Source: Gordoniibacillus chartarius (GTDB lineage: Bacteria > Bacillota > Bacilli > Paenibacillales > NBRC-103111). From it: a DNA stretch of 64,000 nt. Within the stretch, counting starts at the first letter, position 1, and the number at the start of each line of letters is the position of its first letter. The stretch is from assembly GCF_042432825.1 (NCBI RefSeq), contig NZ_JBHLWN010000014.1, positions 62,001 to 126,000 of the forward strand, given 5' to 3'. The position numbers were made by a program, and so were the translations under genes. This document shows, one piece after another, positions 42,865 through 50,625 of this stretch. Under the pieces are notes generated by a model. That model made no database searches, was not told the origin of the DNA, and was given only the letters and a program-made list of their open reading frames with translations.

Positions 42865-44055
42865 CTAGAAGCGGCCCTTGCGCAGAACAAGAGGGATGCC
42901 GCCGATGATGTACAAATAACGAATGTCAACGAGCTTCTTCAGCACCGATGCGATCCAGCCCCGGAATTTGCGATTGCCGACAACGCCGATCGCTTCGCCG
43001 CGTCCGAGCGAGGCGACGACACCGCGGTTCACGAACGTGAACTCCTTGAGCGGGTTGCCGCGAATTGCAGCAACCAGATTGTGGGCGCAGCATTCGCCTT
43101 GCTGGGTAGCAATTTGCGCGGTCGGCGGGTAAGGCTTGCCCTCCGGATTCATCACGATCGAGCAGTCGCCGACGATAAAGATGTTCTCGAATTGCGGAGA
43201 ACGAAGATGTGCATCGACCTTCACGCGGCCGCGCATCGTCTCGAAGCCGGCATCGTCCAGCATATGGTTGCCGCGGATTCCGCCGGTCCATACGACGGTT
43301 GCCGCCTTAATGAATTCGTCACCTGCAATAAGCACGCCCTCCGGCGTACATTCTTTAATTGCCGTGCCGATTTTGAAAATAACTCCCTTGTCCGCCAGCA
43401 CCTTCATGCCGTATTCGACCAGCTCGGGATCGAAGCCGGGAAGAGCTGTCGGCGCCGCCTCGATATTATATATTTTTACAAGGGACGGATCGACGTCGAA
43501 TTCTTTGCACAGCTCCGGTACGCGATCTGCCAGCTCGCCGACAAACTCGATGCCGGTAAAGCCGGCTCCGCCGACCACGAACGTCAAATAATCTTTGCGG
43601 TCGGGTTCACGCTTGAATTTTGCAAACTGATATTCAATGTGCTCGCGGATGAAGCGTACGCTGTTGATCGAACGAATGTTCATCGCATGCTCTTTAAGCC
43701 CCGGAATGCCGAACGTTTCCGGCTCTCCGCCGAGGCCGACAACCAAATAATCATAAGAAAGCGTACCGTCCTCGAGAATGACTTTCTTCTCATGCGGCCG
43801 AATTTGCACCGCCGTTGATTTCACGAAATCGACCTTAAATTCATCAATCAGCTTAAGGATGTTGACGCGGGCCTTCTCCGGGTCGCCGGTGCCTGCGGCA
43901 GGCATATGGAGATCAGTAGTAATATAATGATAATCGTGCTTGTTCACCAGCGTGACATCGGCCTCGTTATAATTGAGCACCTTCTGCAGACGGATCGCCG
44001 TAACAATTCCGCCGTAGCCAGCACCAAGTATGACGATTCTCGGAATTCGACTCAT
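42865..44055 (-). CDS. ndh: Type-II NADH dehydrogenase (YumB/Ndh-like)
   Basis: A 396-residue single-subunit, non-proton-pumping NADH:menaquinone oxidoreductase. The FAD loop is VILGAGYGGIVTAIRL (residues about 7-20), the NADH loop VVGGAGFTGIEFVGELA, and the FAD-binding VGDCSIV near residue 300, with AQ-IATQQGE the quinone-site motif. The C-terminus carries an amphipathic membrane-binding segment (KKLVDIRYLYIIGGIP). No membrane helix. The ribosome site is weak (GAGAGAAG). Confidence 0.93.
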   Translation of the reverse strand: MSRIPRIVILGAGYGGIVTAIRLQKVLNYNEADVTLVNKHDYHYITTDLHMPAAGTGDPEKARVNILKLIDEFKVDFVKSTAVQIRPHEKKVILEDGTLSYDYLVVGLGGEPETFGIPGLKEHAMNIRSINSVRFIREHIEYQFAKFKREPDRKDYLTFVVGGAGFTGIEFVGELADRVPELCKEFDVDPSLVKIYNIEAAPTALPGFDPELVEYGMKVLADKGVIFKIGTAIKECTPEGVLIAGDEFIKAATVVWTGGIRGNHMLDDAGFETMRGRVKVDAHLRSPQFENIFIVGDCSIVMNPEGKPYPPTAQIATQQGECCAHNLVAAIRGNPLKEFTFVNRGVVASLGRGEAIGVVGNRKFRGWIASVLKKLVDIRYLYIIGGIPLVLRKGRF

Positions 44056-44364
44056 CTTCTCTCACATCCGTATCCTTATTCTTTTTGGTCTCTCTATATT
44101 ATGTGAAAATTGCCACAAACGGTTCCAAGCTACAGTTATTGCCTGTAGCTTGCCCAAGTCCGAATTTGCCCATTCGAAACGTCACCGAGCGGAAAAATTC
44201 CAACATAATTAACCAATTCTCATGCAATAATATAATGATCGGTATTAAAGTGCAAGCATGTTTTTGCCGAAAAATATTGGATTGTTTCACAAGCGTCCCC
44301 AGTGTTGTCAGCCGTAACACGTTGCCGGGAATCGGAAGCATTCAAAAATAAAGTCGGTATGAAT
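44056..44364. other. Intergenic region, about 0.3 kb, AT-rich
   Basis: Between divergent genes. The sequence has several AT-rich stretches but no coding frame I can support. Promoters for the NADH dehydrogenase (minus) and the zinc-ribbon gene (plus) must lie here, but none is close to consensus. Confidence 0.4.
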
Positions 44365-44399
44365 GGGCATACTATCCGTTAGGAAACGGAGGGATGCCC
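44365..44399 (+). promoter_or_regulatory. Hairpin covering the ribosome site of the zinc-ribbon gene
   Basis: GGGCAT (44365-44370) and CCGTT (44376-44380) pair with AACGG (44385-44389) and ATGCCC (44394-44399). The GGAGGG ribosome site is in the downstream half, directly before a TTG start, so folding would block initiation. Confidence 0.4.
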
Positions 44400-44400
44400 T

Positions 44401-44646
44401 TTGTCATACTGTGCCATATGCAACGGCATCGAGCAAGCGGATACCCGCTGCCCGAAATGCGGAACAAGCTTGTCCGACCATGGCCGTTTTAACGATTTTC
44501 TCGGTCCTTATTCGCCTTACCGTCCGATTGACGATATCAGCATGACGAACGGCTATCTGGACTTGGCGAGACATCAATGCATGCATGTTCTTTCATGTCC
44601 AAGCTGTTCCAAATCGTACACGATCGGCTTTGCCGAAATCGATTGA
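44401..44646 (+). CDS. Small zinc-ribbon protein
   Basis: An 81-residue protein with three CxxC pairs (CAIC, CPKC, CPSC) suggesting a zinc ribbon, one pair near the C-terminus (SCPSCSKSYTIGF). TTG start after GGAGGG. No family I can name. The unusual start and the hairpin over the ribosome site suggest controlled translation. Confidence 0.6.
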   Translation: MSYCAICNGIEQADTRCPKCGTSLSDHGRFNDFLGPYSPYRPIDDISMTNGYLDLARHQCMHVLSCPSCSKSYTIGFAEID

Positions 44647-44724
44647 CAGCTTGCAAAAAAAGCCCGAACCGGCACGCAGCCTGTCGAGCTTTCGAAATCC
44701 ATGTCAGTCAACTATGTATATGAA

Positions 44725-44877
44725 TCAGTTAGCCGCCGCTTTCGGCATACGATCATATCCGGTGTCCAAGTGCAGACGCCGGCGTCTGATCTCGGCCAGC
44801 AGCAAACGAATGAATTCTTCGTCCAGCTTCAAATCAATTGCTTTAAAATAGGAGTCAATCAGCGTTTCGTTGCTCAT
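44725..44877 (-). CDS. sda: Sda, inhibitor of the sporulation kinase KinA
   Basis: A 50-residue protein, below common ORF cut-offs. The core ETLIDSYFKAIDLKLDEEF followed by I-R-L-L-L-A-E-I-R-R-R matches the antiparallel helical hairpin of Sda, which binds KinA and blocks phosphotransfer to Spo0F when replication initiation or the genome is impaired. GAGG lies just before the ATG, with a promoter and four DnaA boxes upstream. The C-terminal 13 residues are variable. A plus-strand frame across the same bases is not convincing. Confidence 0.9.
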   Translation of the reverse strand: MSNETLIDSYFKAIDLKLDEEFIRLLLAEIRRRRLHLDTGYDRMPKAAAN

Positions 44878-44919
44878 GAGCCTCAAGGACCATCACCTGT
44901 TCCTCTTAAGAATGTCCTT

Positions 44920-44948
44920 ATATTACCATGAGGCCAGTAATAGAACAA
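44920..44948 (-). promoter_or_regulatory. sda promoter
   Basis: -35 TTGTTC (44948-44943), 17-nt spacer, -10 TAATAT (44925-44920). A perfect DnaA box ends 9 bp upstream of the -35. Confidence 0.6.
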
Positions 44949-44956
44949 CCGTTCCG

Positions 44957-45055
44957 TTATCCACATGAATATGTGTATAAGCTGTGGGTATAATGTTGAT
45001 ACATGTCAAAAACTGTCCTATAGCGCGGGGGATAATGTGGATAAAGTTATACACA
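44957..45055. promoter_or_regulatory. DnaA-box cluster upstream of sda
   Basis: Four TTATNCACA sites: TTATCCACA at 44957-44965 (+), TTATACACA at 44972-44980 (-), TTATCCACA at 45036-45044 (-), TTATACACA at 45047-45055 (+). Degenerate sites lie between (about 44983-45003). Two are the exact high-affinity consensus. In Bacillus subtilis DnaA controls sda from such boxes, which fits here. Confidence 0.85.
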
Positions 45056-45123
45056 AGTTCACAACGCCTAAATCGATTAAAATGTTTTATCAGGTTTCGA
45101 ATTTCGATAATGATGTTAATAAG

Positions 45124-45166
45124 CAAAAATGCCGCCCGACCGAATTGACGGTCGAAGCGGCATTTT
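45124..45166 (-). terminator. Terminator of the GerPF-like gene
   Basis: On the minus strand AAAATGCCGC pairs with GCGGCATTTT with an internal GACCG/CGGTC stem. Confidence 0.8.
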
Positions 45167-45170
45167 CTCG

Positions 45171-45395
45171 TTAAGAACCCGTGGCGGCCTTGGCGGTGCT
45201 GTCGTCCACAACATCCGGGTCATTCGTAATCGTCGCACTGAACAAAGAGAATGTAGCCGACAAATCGCCGGTAACGGAGCTTCCTGCGCCAAAGTAGCTT
45301 TTCGTACTGGAGGTCGGCGCGATGATGAACGTATCTCCATTATTCAGCGTGCCGCCGTTGCTGACGACTTTGAAGGCACCGACGAAAGAAGGCAT
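45171..45395 (-). CDS. GerPF/GerPA-like spore germination protein
   Basis: A 74-residue protein that starts MPSFVGAFKVVSNGGTLNNGDTFIIAPTSSTKSYFGAGS and ends with an Asp/Ala/Thr-rich tail, the pattern of GerPA/GerPF-type proteins that help germinants pass the spore coat. Here it stands alone rather than in a gerPA-F operon. The family start MPS is taken (45395); upstream in-frame ATGs at 45401 and 45407 are possible because the AAAGG site is nearer to them. Confidence 0.85.
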   Translation of the reverse strand: MPSFVGAFKVVSNGGTLNNGDTFIIAPTSSTKSYFGAGSSVTGDLSATFSLFSATITNDPDVVDDSTAKAATGS

Positions 45396-45459
45396 AAGCA
45401 TCCGCATCCTTTATCTTCAGATGGTTTATCTTATGTGCGTCTGCCCGGTTTTGGAACCA

Positions 45460-45990
45460 TTACATGAGGAAGACCGAGGATTCCACAAATATGCCTTTGT
45501 TAAAGACGACATTGACGTAGTATTTCGGATCTTCCTTGAGCTGGAATTGATACGTCCTGCGGTCTCCGGACTCCGCAACCAGCTTCCCCGGCGAGCCTGC
45601 CGCTTGAACGAACTGCTCGTAGGTCGTGCCCGGGGCAATCTTCGTCACTTGGTCGCGGCTGACCTTGTCCAGCTGCTGCGGCTGCGCCGGCGCTGCCGAT
45701 CCTCCGCCGCCCGCTGCCGTACCGCCGTTCGCTGCACCGCCTGCTGTCCCCCCTGTAGTTCCGCCAGCCGTACCGCCCGATGCCGTACCACCAGACGTTG
45801 TGCCGCCGGTCGAAGTATCGCCGCCTCCGGCAGTACCAGACCCGGTGCTGCCGCCGGACGTCGCGCTTCCCGCCGTTCCCGAACTATCGTTTGCCGCTTG
45901 CCCCGGTGCCGCCGCGCCGTCCTTCTTCGCACAGCCCGACAGCATAAGAGCTCCCGCTAACATGACCAAACCGATTTGCTTCTTCCACAT
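45460..45990 (-). CDS. Lipoprotein with Gly/Thr/Ser-repeat linker and BamE/SmpA-like end
   Basis: A 176-residue protein. The signal ends in LSGC (lipidated C20). Residues about 35-100 are a Gly-Thr-Ser-Ala low-complexity linker. The last 70 residues (KVSRDQVTKIAPGTTYEQFVQAAGSPGKLVAESGDRRTYQF) resemble the SmpA/OmlA (BamE-like) fold found in small lipoproteins of Gram-positive bacteria too. The tail reaches into the wall while the linker spans it. AGGAGGA precedes the ATG. Its function is unknown. Confidence 0.8.
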   Translation of the reverse strand: MWKKQIGLVMLAGALMLSGCAKKDGAAAPGQAANDSSGTAGSATSGGSTGSGTAGGGDTSTGGTTSGGTASGGTAGGTTGGTAGGAANGGTAAGGGGSAAPAQPQQLDKVSRDQVTKIAPGTTYEQFVQAAGSPGKLVAESGDRRTYQFQLKEDPKYYVNVVFNKGIFVESSVFLM

Positions 45991-46078
45991 CCTGCGATTC
46001 CTCCTGCTTCAAACGTGATACAGGATAGTATTCGTCCAAGCGGAACAAATTTAGTCGCCCTGGGGAGTGTCGTTCATA

Positions 46079-46112
46079 GAAAAAAGACTATCCATCTTGG
46101 ATAGCCTTCTCT
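46079..46112 (-). terminator. Terminator after the A-type Fe-S carrier
   Basis: On the minus strand GGCTATCC pairs with GGATAGTC, followed by TTTTTTC. Confidence 0.9.
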
Positions 46113-46115
46113 TCA

Positions 46116-46478
46116 TCAATCCTCGCACTTCTCCGCGAGCTTCTCTTCCTCCGGCTTCGTCCGGAAGCTCGAGCCGCAGCCGCATGTCGCGATGGCGTTC
46201 GGGTTATGAATGGTAAAGCCGCCGCCCATGCCTTGATCCTTGAAATCGATCTCGACGCCGTACAAATATTTGTAGCTGTCCGCATCGACCACAACTTTCA
46301 AGCCATGGATGTCGAGCACTTGATCGTCTTCCTTCTGATCGTCGTCGAAGCCCATACCGTAGGAAAAGCCGCTGCAGCCGCCCGGCTTCACACCAAGCCG
46401 CAGGAACAGGTTTGGAGCTTCCTCGGCGGCAAGCAATTCTTTAATTTTATCTGTAGCGGACTCGCTAATAGTCACCAT
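46116..46478 (-). CDS. A-type iron-sulfur carrier protein (HesB/IscA/ErpA family)
   Basis: A 120-residue protein. The three conserved cysteines are C35 (GGCSGF), C99 and C101 (ATCGCGSSF). It carries Fe-S clusters from the SUF scaffold (sufU and sufB in the same window) to apoproteins. It has its own terminator. The long acidic tail after C101 is not essential to the fold. Confidence 0.93.
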   Translation of the reverse strand: MVTISESATDKIKELLAAEEAPNLFLRLGVKPGGCSGFSYGMGFDDDQKEDDQVLDIHGLKVVVDADSYKYLYGVEIDFKDQGMGGGFTIHNPNAIATCGCGSSFRTKPEEEKLAEKCED

Positions 46479-46530
46479 TATGAGTACCTCCTCTTTGAGT
46501 ACAGTAAAGCTTACTTATAGTATACTCCTC

Positions 46531-46752
46531 TTAGTATACCGACTCAAGGGCGGCAGCCGTCTGCAGTTCTTGCTGAGATATGGAAACAAGTGCATAATAT
46601 TGCAGCAGCAGCTGATCCAACCTTTTGCTGCACAACTGCACGTCCGGATGAAGAAATCCGAATTTAATGCCGAGCGTCACCATCTCGCTCCGCAGCTCCT
46701 CGATCTCTTCGCATATGCGATTATGCGCTTCCCGCCATTCGGCTGCTTTCAA
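46531..46752 (-). CDS. Spo0E-like aspartyl-phosphate phosphatase
   Basis: About 73 residues. The pattern IEELRSEMVTLGIKFGFLHPDV...CSKRLDQLLLQYY matches Spo0E-like proteins, where SxxLD supplies the key Asp (here SKRLD). They remove phosphate from Spo0A~P and hold back sporulation. The start is a TTG 7 nt from AGGTG, or the overlapping GTG at 46761. It lies 1.7 kb from sda, another brake on the same phosphorelay. Confidence 0.8.
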   Translation of the reverse strand: MKAAEWREAHNRICEEIEELRSEMVTLGIKFGFLHPDVQLCSKRLDQLLLQYYALVSISQQELQTAAALESVY

Positions 46753-46864
46753 GGCAATCACCTAAATAAAGATTAAAGTACGCAGACAAGTATACTAGAT
46801 TTTGTCCGTTTTGGGAATGTTCAATTGTTTAGGTGACCGAACAGCATTAGGCAGCTATCGGGTG

Positions 46865-46893
46865 TTGCCGGGGCTATACAACAGGTTTATAAT
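46865..46893 (+). promoter_or_regulatory. mqnE promoter
   Basis: -35 TTGCCG (46865-46870), 17-nt spacer, -10 TATAAT (46888-46893). Confidence 0.7.
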
Positions 46894-46956
46894 AGTGAGG
46901 ATTGTGAATCTTATTACAAGGGTACGTTACACACGTTACATAGGAGGGAAGCCCGG

Positions 46957-48057
46957 ATGAATATTGCAGTAGGCAGCCCCGACAAGCGCATGGCCGAAAT
47001 CGCCGAGAAAGTGCAGAACGGCGAACGGCTGACGCTGGAGGACGGGGTATTTTTATATGAATCCGACGATTTGCCGACGATCGGCCAGCTGGCCAATATC
47101 GTCAATCAGCGCAAGAACGGCAAGCTCGTTTATTTTATTCAAAATATGAGTTTGTATTTTACCAATGTCTGTGAGGAGCACTGCGCATTTTGCCACTTCC
47201 GCCGCGACGAAGGGGAAGAAGGCGCTTATACGCTGACACCCGGCCAAATGCTGGAGTATGTTGCGGAGCATTATCACCCTGAGCTATTGGAATTCCATAT
47301 CAGCCAAGGGCATAATCCGCACGTTCCTTTCGAATATTACGTCGATTGCTTGCGGCAATTGAAGCAGGCTTACCCGCAGGTGACGATTAAGGCGCATACG
47401 GCTGCCGAAATCGAATTTTTCTCGCGGATCAGCGGTCTCAGTTATAAGGAAGTATTGAAAACGCTGATGGATGCGGGCTTGTCGACGCTTCCTGGCGGCG
47501 GTGCGGAAATTTTAACGGAGCGGTATCGGGCCAAAATGAAGGTGGAGAAGGCTTCTTCCGAAGAATGGCTCGCCGTCCATCGCGCCGCCCACGAGCTCGG
47601 GATGAAGACGCACGCTACGATGCTGTACGGATCGATCGAAACGCTCGAGGAGCGAATCCGGCATATGATACTGCTGCGGGAGCTTCAGGATGAAACCGGC
47701 GGTTTCATGGTGTTTATCCCGAACTCGGTACAACCGTCGTCCAAAAATGCGGGCCTGAAGCGGCGCGTGCCTGCTTTCGACGAGCTGAAGACGATTGCGA
47801 TCAGCCGGCTCATGCTGGACAATTTCCCGCATATTAAAGCGTATTTCATTAACATCGGCACCAAGCTGACGCAGCTGTCGTTCGCCTTCGGCGCCTCCGA
47901 CGCGCATGGAACGATCGTGAAGGAACGCATTTCTCACGCAGCGGGCGCAACCTCGCCCGAAGGGCTCACCAAAGACGAGCTTGTGTGGCTCATTAAAGGA
48001 GCGGGCCGCATTCCAGTAGAGCGCGACACGTTCTATCATGAAATTCGCAGATATTAG
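46957..48057 (+). CDS. mqnE: Aminofutalosine synthase MqnE
   Basis: A 366-residue radical SAM enzyme that joins 3-[(1-carboxyvinyl)oxy]benzoate to SAM to give 6-amino-6-deoxyfutalosine in the futalosine route to menaquinone. The cluster motif CEEHCAFC is at residues 72-79. GLSTLPGGGAEIL and KTHATMLYGSIET are shared with MqnE and help separate it from MqnC. GGAGGGA precedes the ATG. No other mqn gene is in the window. Its menaquinone supplies both NADH dehydrogenases and SdhC nearby. Confidence 0.92.
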   Translation: MNIAVGSPDKRMAEIAEKVQNGERLTLEDGVFLYESDDLPTIGQLANIVNQRKNGKLVYFIQNMSLYFTNVCEEHCAFCHFRRDEGEEGAYTLTPGQMLEYVAEHYHPELLEFHISQGHNPHVPFEYYVDCLRQLKQAYPQVTIKAHTAAEIEFFSRISGLSYKEVLKTLMDAGLSTLPGGGAEILTERYRAKMKVEKASSEEWLAVHRAAHELGMKTHATMLYGSIETLEERIRHMILLRELQDETGGFMVFIPNSVQPSSKNAGLKRRVPAFDELKTIAISRLMLDNFPHIKAYFINIGTKLTQLSFAFGASDAHGTIVKERISHAAGATSPEGLTKDELVWLIKGAGRIPVERDTFYHEIRRY

Positions 48058-48105
48058 AGATACTAATCAGTGCCTGAATGGTCGATAGGGAGTTGATTGC
48101 AAGCT

Positions 48106-49173
48106 ATGAAGAAGCTGGTTGTACTTGGCGGAGGCTATGGCGGCTTAACGATTGTTTTGAATCTGTTGGAAAAAGAACTGCCGCCGGATACGGTCATTGT
48201 ACTCGTAGACCGGAGCCCCTTCCAAGGCCTTAAGACGGAATATTATGCTTTGGCTGCAGGTACTGTCGCCGAAACTCACGTCCGAATTCAATATCCGGTG
48301 GATCCGCGACTCATCATGAAATACGGCGATGTCACGGCGGTCGATCTGGAGAACAAGCAGGTGCTGTTCGACGGCAAGGAGCCGCTGACTTACGATTGGC
48401 TCGTCATCGGACTCGGCTGTACAGACAATTACCACGGCATCCCCGGAGCCGAGCAGTTTTCCTGTTCCCTGCAAAGTTTCCACCAAACGCGATTGACGTA
48501 CGCCCAGGTCAGCAATGTGGCCCCCTATGGTCAAGTAACGGTTGTCGGCGGCGGTCTCAGCGGTGTCGAGATCGCGGCGGAGCTGCGCGAAAGCCGGCCT
48601 GATCTTAACATCCGTATCCTTGACCGCGGAACTAGTGTTTTGTCGGCTTTCCCGAGCAAGCTTCAACAATTCGTTCGGGAGTGGATGATGGAGCATCATA
48701 TCGAGATGCGTTCTCACATTTCGCTGACGCGCCTTGACGGCGGGGATCTGTACAACGGTGAAGACGACATTATTAAAACGGACGTAACCGTATGGACGGC
48801 AGGCATCAAGCCGAGTCCGGTCGTCCAGGCGCTTGAGCTGCCGAAGGACAAGCAAGGAAGACTGATCATTAACGAGTACCACCAGCTCCCGGATCACAAC
48901 GACGTATATGTCGTAGGCGACTGTGCCAGTCTGCCATTCTCCCCGAGCGGACAAGCCGCCGAAGCGCAAGGGAAGCAAATCGCGGAAGTGATCCGCGCCC
49001 TCTGGAAAGGCGAGACGCCGCGGCTCGGCACGATCAAGCTGAAGGGCACGCTAGGCTCGCTCGGCAAGAAAGCCGGGTTCGGCATTATGGGCAAGCGAAC
49101 CGTTATGACCGGTACGATCCCCCGTGCGCTGAAGAGCGGTGTGCTGTGGATGTCGAAGCGCCATTTTGGCTGA
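48106..49173 (+). CDS. NADH dehydrogenase-like flavoprotein (YutJ-like)
   Basis: A 355-residue pyridine nucleotide-disulfide oxidoreductase fold. FAD loop VVLGGGYGGLTIVLNL at the N-terminus, second nucleotide loop VTVVGGGLSGVEIAAELRE, and VYVVGDCASLPF at the FAD-binding end. It is shorter than the other NDH-2 in the window and lacks the same amphipathic C-terminus. The start at 48106 follows the family; an upstream TTG at 48097 is closer to GGGAG. Placed between mqnE and yuzB, similar to yutJ-yuzB order in Bacillus. Confidence 0.9.
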   Translation: MKKLVVLGGGYGGLTIVLNLLEKELPPDTVIVLVDRSPFQGLKTEYYALAAGTVAETHVRIQYPVDPRLIMKYGDVTAVDLENKQVLFDGKEPLTYDWLVIGLGCTDNYHGIPGAEQFSCSLQSFHQTRLTYAQVSNVAPYGQVTVVGGGLSGVEIAAELRESRPDLNIRILDRGTSVLSAFPSKLQQFVREWMMEHHIEMRSHISLTRLDGGDLYNGEDDIIKTDVTVWTAGIKPSPVVQALELPKDKQGRLIINEYHQLPDHNDVYVVGDCASLPFSPSGQAAEAQGKQIAEVIRALWKGETPRLGTIKLKGTLGSLGKKAGFGIMGKRTVMTGTIPRALKSGVLWMSKRHFG

Positions 49174-49182
49174 TCCCATTCG

Positions 49183-49443
49183 TCAGTCGTCGTCGCCAAG
49201 CAGCTTGTACATGGCTTCGATCTCCTCGATCTTGGCCATGACCTTCTTCTCAAGCTCGTCCGCATCGGCCGCTTCGACGATCTCACCGTTAACGAGAGCG
49301 TACGGAATGAGATAGCAAGTCCCGCAGTTACCCAGACAGCCATATTCAACGACATCATATTCAGGGTTTGCTTCCAGCTTCTTCATCAAACGGTCCGTAC
49401 CGTGATGCATGTTCGAAGCGCAAAATTCGATGATCGGTCTCAT
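49183..49443 (-). CDS. yuzB: YuzB-like protein (DUF1450)
   Basis: An 86-residue protein with conserved Cys at C8 (EFCASN) and YGCLGNCGTCYLIPYALVNG, the DUF1450 pattern with probable metal or redox site. The start at 49443 gives the family N-terminus MRPIIEFCASN; another ATG at 49473 lies next to a Fur-like box but has no ribosome site. Unknown function, possibly linked to Fe-S handling because of its divergent neighbour nfu. Confidence 0.85.
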   Translation of the reverse strand: MRPIIEFCASNMHHGTDRLMKKLEANPEYDVVEYGCLGNCGTCYLIPYALVNGEIVEAADADELEKKVMAKIEEIEAMYKLLGDDD

Positions 49444-49482
49444 ACGGGAGGCAAGCCTTCTTTCTTCATTCATTTATAGTTA

Positions 49483-49497
49483 TGATAATGATTTTCA
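49483..49497. promoter_or_regulatory. Fur-like box between yuzB and nfu
   Basis: TGATAATGATTTTCA matches the Fur 7-1-7 core TGATAATNATTATCA at 14 of 15 positions. It overlaps a weak -35 (TTTTCA, 49492-49497), spaced 17 nt from -10 TATAAT (49515-49520) of nfu. PerR and Zur boxes are related; Fur fits best. Confidence 0.65.
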
Positions 49498-49565
49498 TTT
49501 TGTCGTAAATATCATATAATATAGAGGAAGTATCATTCAAATTCAAGCCGAGAGGAGTTCTATAT

Positions 49566-49814
49566 ATGACAGAGCAAACGAAAAACGAATCGATGTATGA
49601 CGAAGTGCTGGAGGTACTCGATAAGCTGCGTCCGTTCCTGCAGCGCGACGGCGGCGACGTCGAGCTCGTCGACGTAGAAGACGGCATCGTCAAGCTGAAG
49701 CTGATGGGCGCATGCGGCTCTTGCCCGAGCTCCACGATCACGCTGAAAGCCGGTATCGAGCGCGCGCTTGTTGAAGAAGTGGAAGGCGTACAAGAAGTCG
49801 TTCAAGTGTTTTGA
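49566..49814 (+). CDS. nfu: NifU C-terminal domain Fe-S scaffold (Nfu/YutI)
   Basis: An 82-residue protein consisting of the NifU C-terminal domain. The cluster ligands are C50 and C53 (MGACGSCPSS). It accepts and delivers 4Fe-4S clusters. GAGGAG precedes the ATG, behind a promoter with a Fur-like box, suggesting more protein in low iron. Confidence 0.93.
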   Translation: MTEQTKNESMYDEVLEVLDKLRPFLQRDGGDVELVDVEDGIVKLKLMGACGSCPSSTITLKAGIERALVEEVEGVQEVVQVF

Positions 49815-49832
49815 TTGAAATGTATCACAGAA

Positions 49833-49867
49833 GGGTCTGCCGGCTAGCGGCAGGCTCTTTTTTTCTG
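49833..49867 (+). terminator. Terminator after nfu
   Basis: GTCTGCCG pairs with CGGCAGGC around GCTA, followed by TCTTTTTTT. Confidence 0.9.
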
Positions 49868-49999
49868 GGTAGCCCCAATATTATACGAAGCATATCCTCG
49901 GGGGATACGTGGTGGACTTTTGCTGATTGCATATTTGGGCCGGAACTGCCGAACAATAGAGTTGATCGTTGCGAAGATAACAAGGCGGTGGAACGAGGA

Positions 50000-50548
50000 A
50001 TGTTAACAGACGTGCAAGAGCGGTTGTCGGAATTGAAGGAAGCGATCGACGGCCTCCAGCTGGATCAGGCTTCAGCCGCAAACGCCCGGAAAACCTGCGA
50101 GGCTTACGGCAACCAGCTCCTGCTGGACGGCTCCGCTCTGTTAAAGGCGGACATGTCCCATGAGCAAAAGCGCGAGGTCATTGCCGGAATGAGGCAGGCC
50201 GTTCACAAGCTGCAGGAAACGACGAGAGAGCTGATGTCCCAGTGCGCCGAAGCTTACCGCGGCCAGATCGGCACCGAAGAGAAAGAGGCTTACGAGAAGC
50301 TGTCGAAGCAACTGCAGCAGGAGTACAAACCTGAAGCGTTCCGCAGCCTTCAAGCCTATCATCAGGTCGGCCGCCTTCATGATTTGCTAAGCAGTCTGAA
50401 TACGGAATTGCTGGATGCCGATTTTGAGCTAGAGCGGGAAATGCGGCAATCCGGCACGACAGAACGAACAGCGGATGAAGCTCCTCCTTTTGGTGCCGAC
50501 CCGCTCAAATACGATCATGATCCGGTGCCCGGCTCTCTTTCCCCGTAA
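50000..50548 (+). CDS. Helical protein of unknown function
   Basis: A 182-residue soluble protein with long helical stretches (residues about 1-30, 60-135 predicted coiled-coil or bundle) and an acidic, proline-rich tail. I do not recognise a family. ATG at 50000 follows AAGGCGGTGG; the open frame continues upstream into the nfu terminator and is not coding there. Monocistronic. Confidence 0.65.
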   Translation: MLTDVQERLSELKEAIDGLQLDQASAANARKTCEAYGNQLLLDGSALLKADMSHEQKREVIAGMRQAVHKLQETTRELMSQCAEAYRGQIGTEEKEAYEKLSKQLQQEYKPEAFRSLQAYHQVGRLHDLLSSLNTELLDADFELEREMRQSGTTERTADEAPPFGADPLKYDHDPVPGSLSP

Positions 50549-50569
50549 TGCATCCGGTCGGTAAACGTC

Positions 50570-50625
50570 AAGCCGCAGCAAGGAGTGCCCAAATGGCCAG
50601 CCTGCTGCGGCTCTTTATTTGCGTT
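50570..50625. terminator. Bidirectional terminator between convergent genes
   Basis: AGCCGCAGCA and TGCTGCGGCT pair around a roughly 30-nt structured loop, with CTTTATTT on the plus side. Confidence 0.65.

Noticed and set aside
44957..45055. DnaA-box cluster as the chromosomal origin
   Set aside because: There is no dnaA, dnaN, gyrAB or DNA-unwinding AT tract arrangement nearby, and the boxes sit at the sda promoter, where DnaA control is known.
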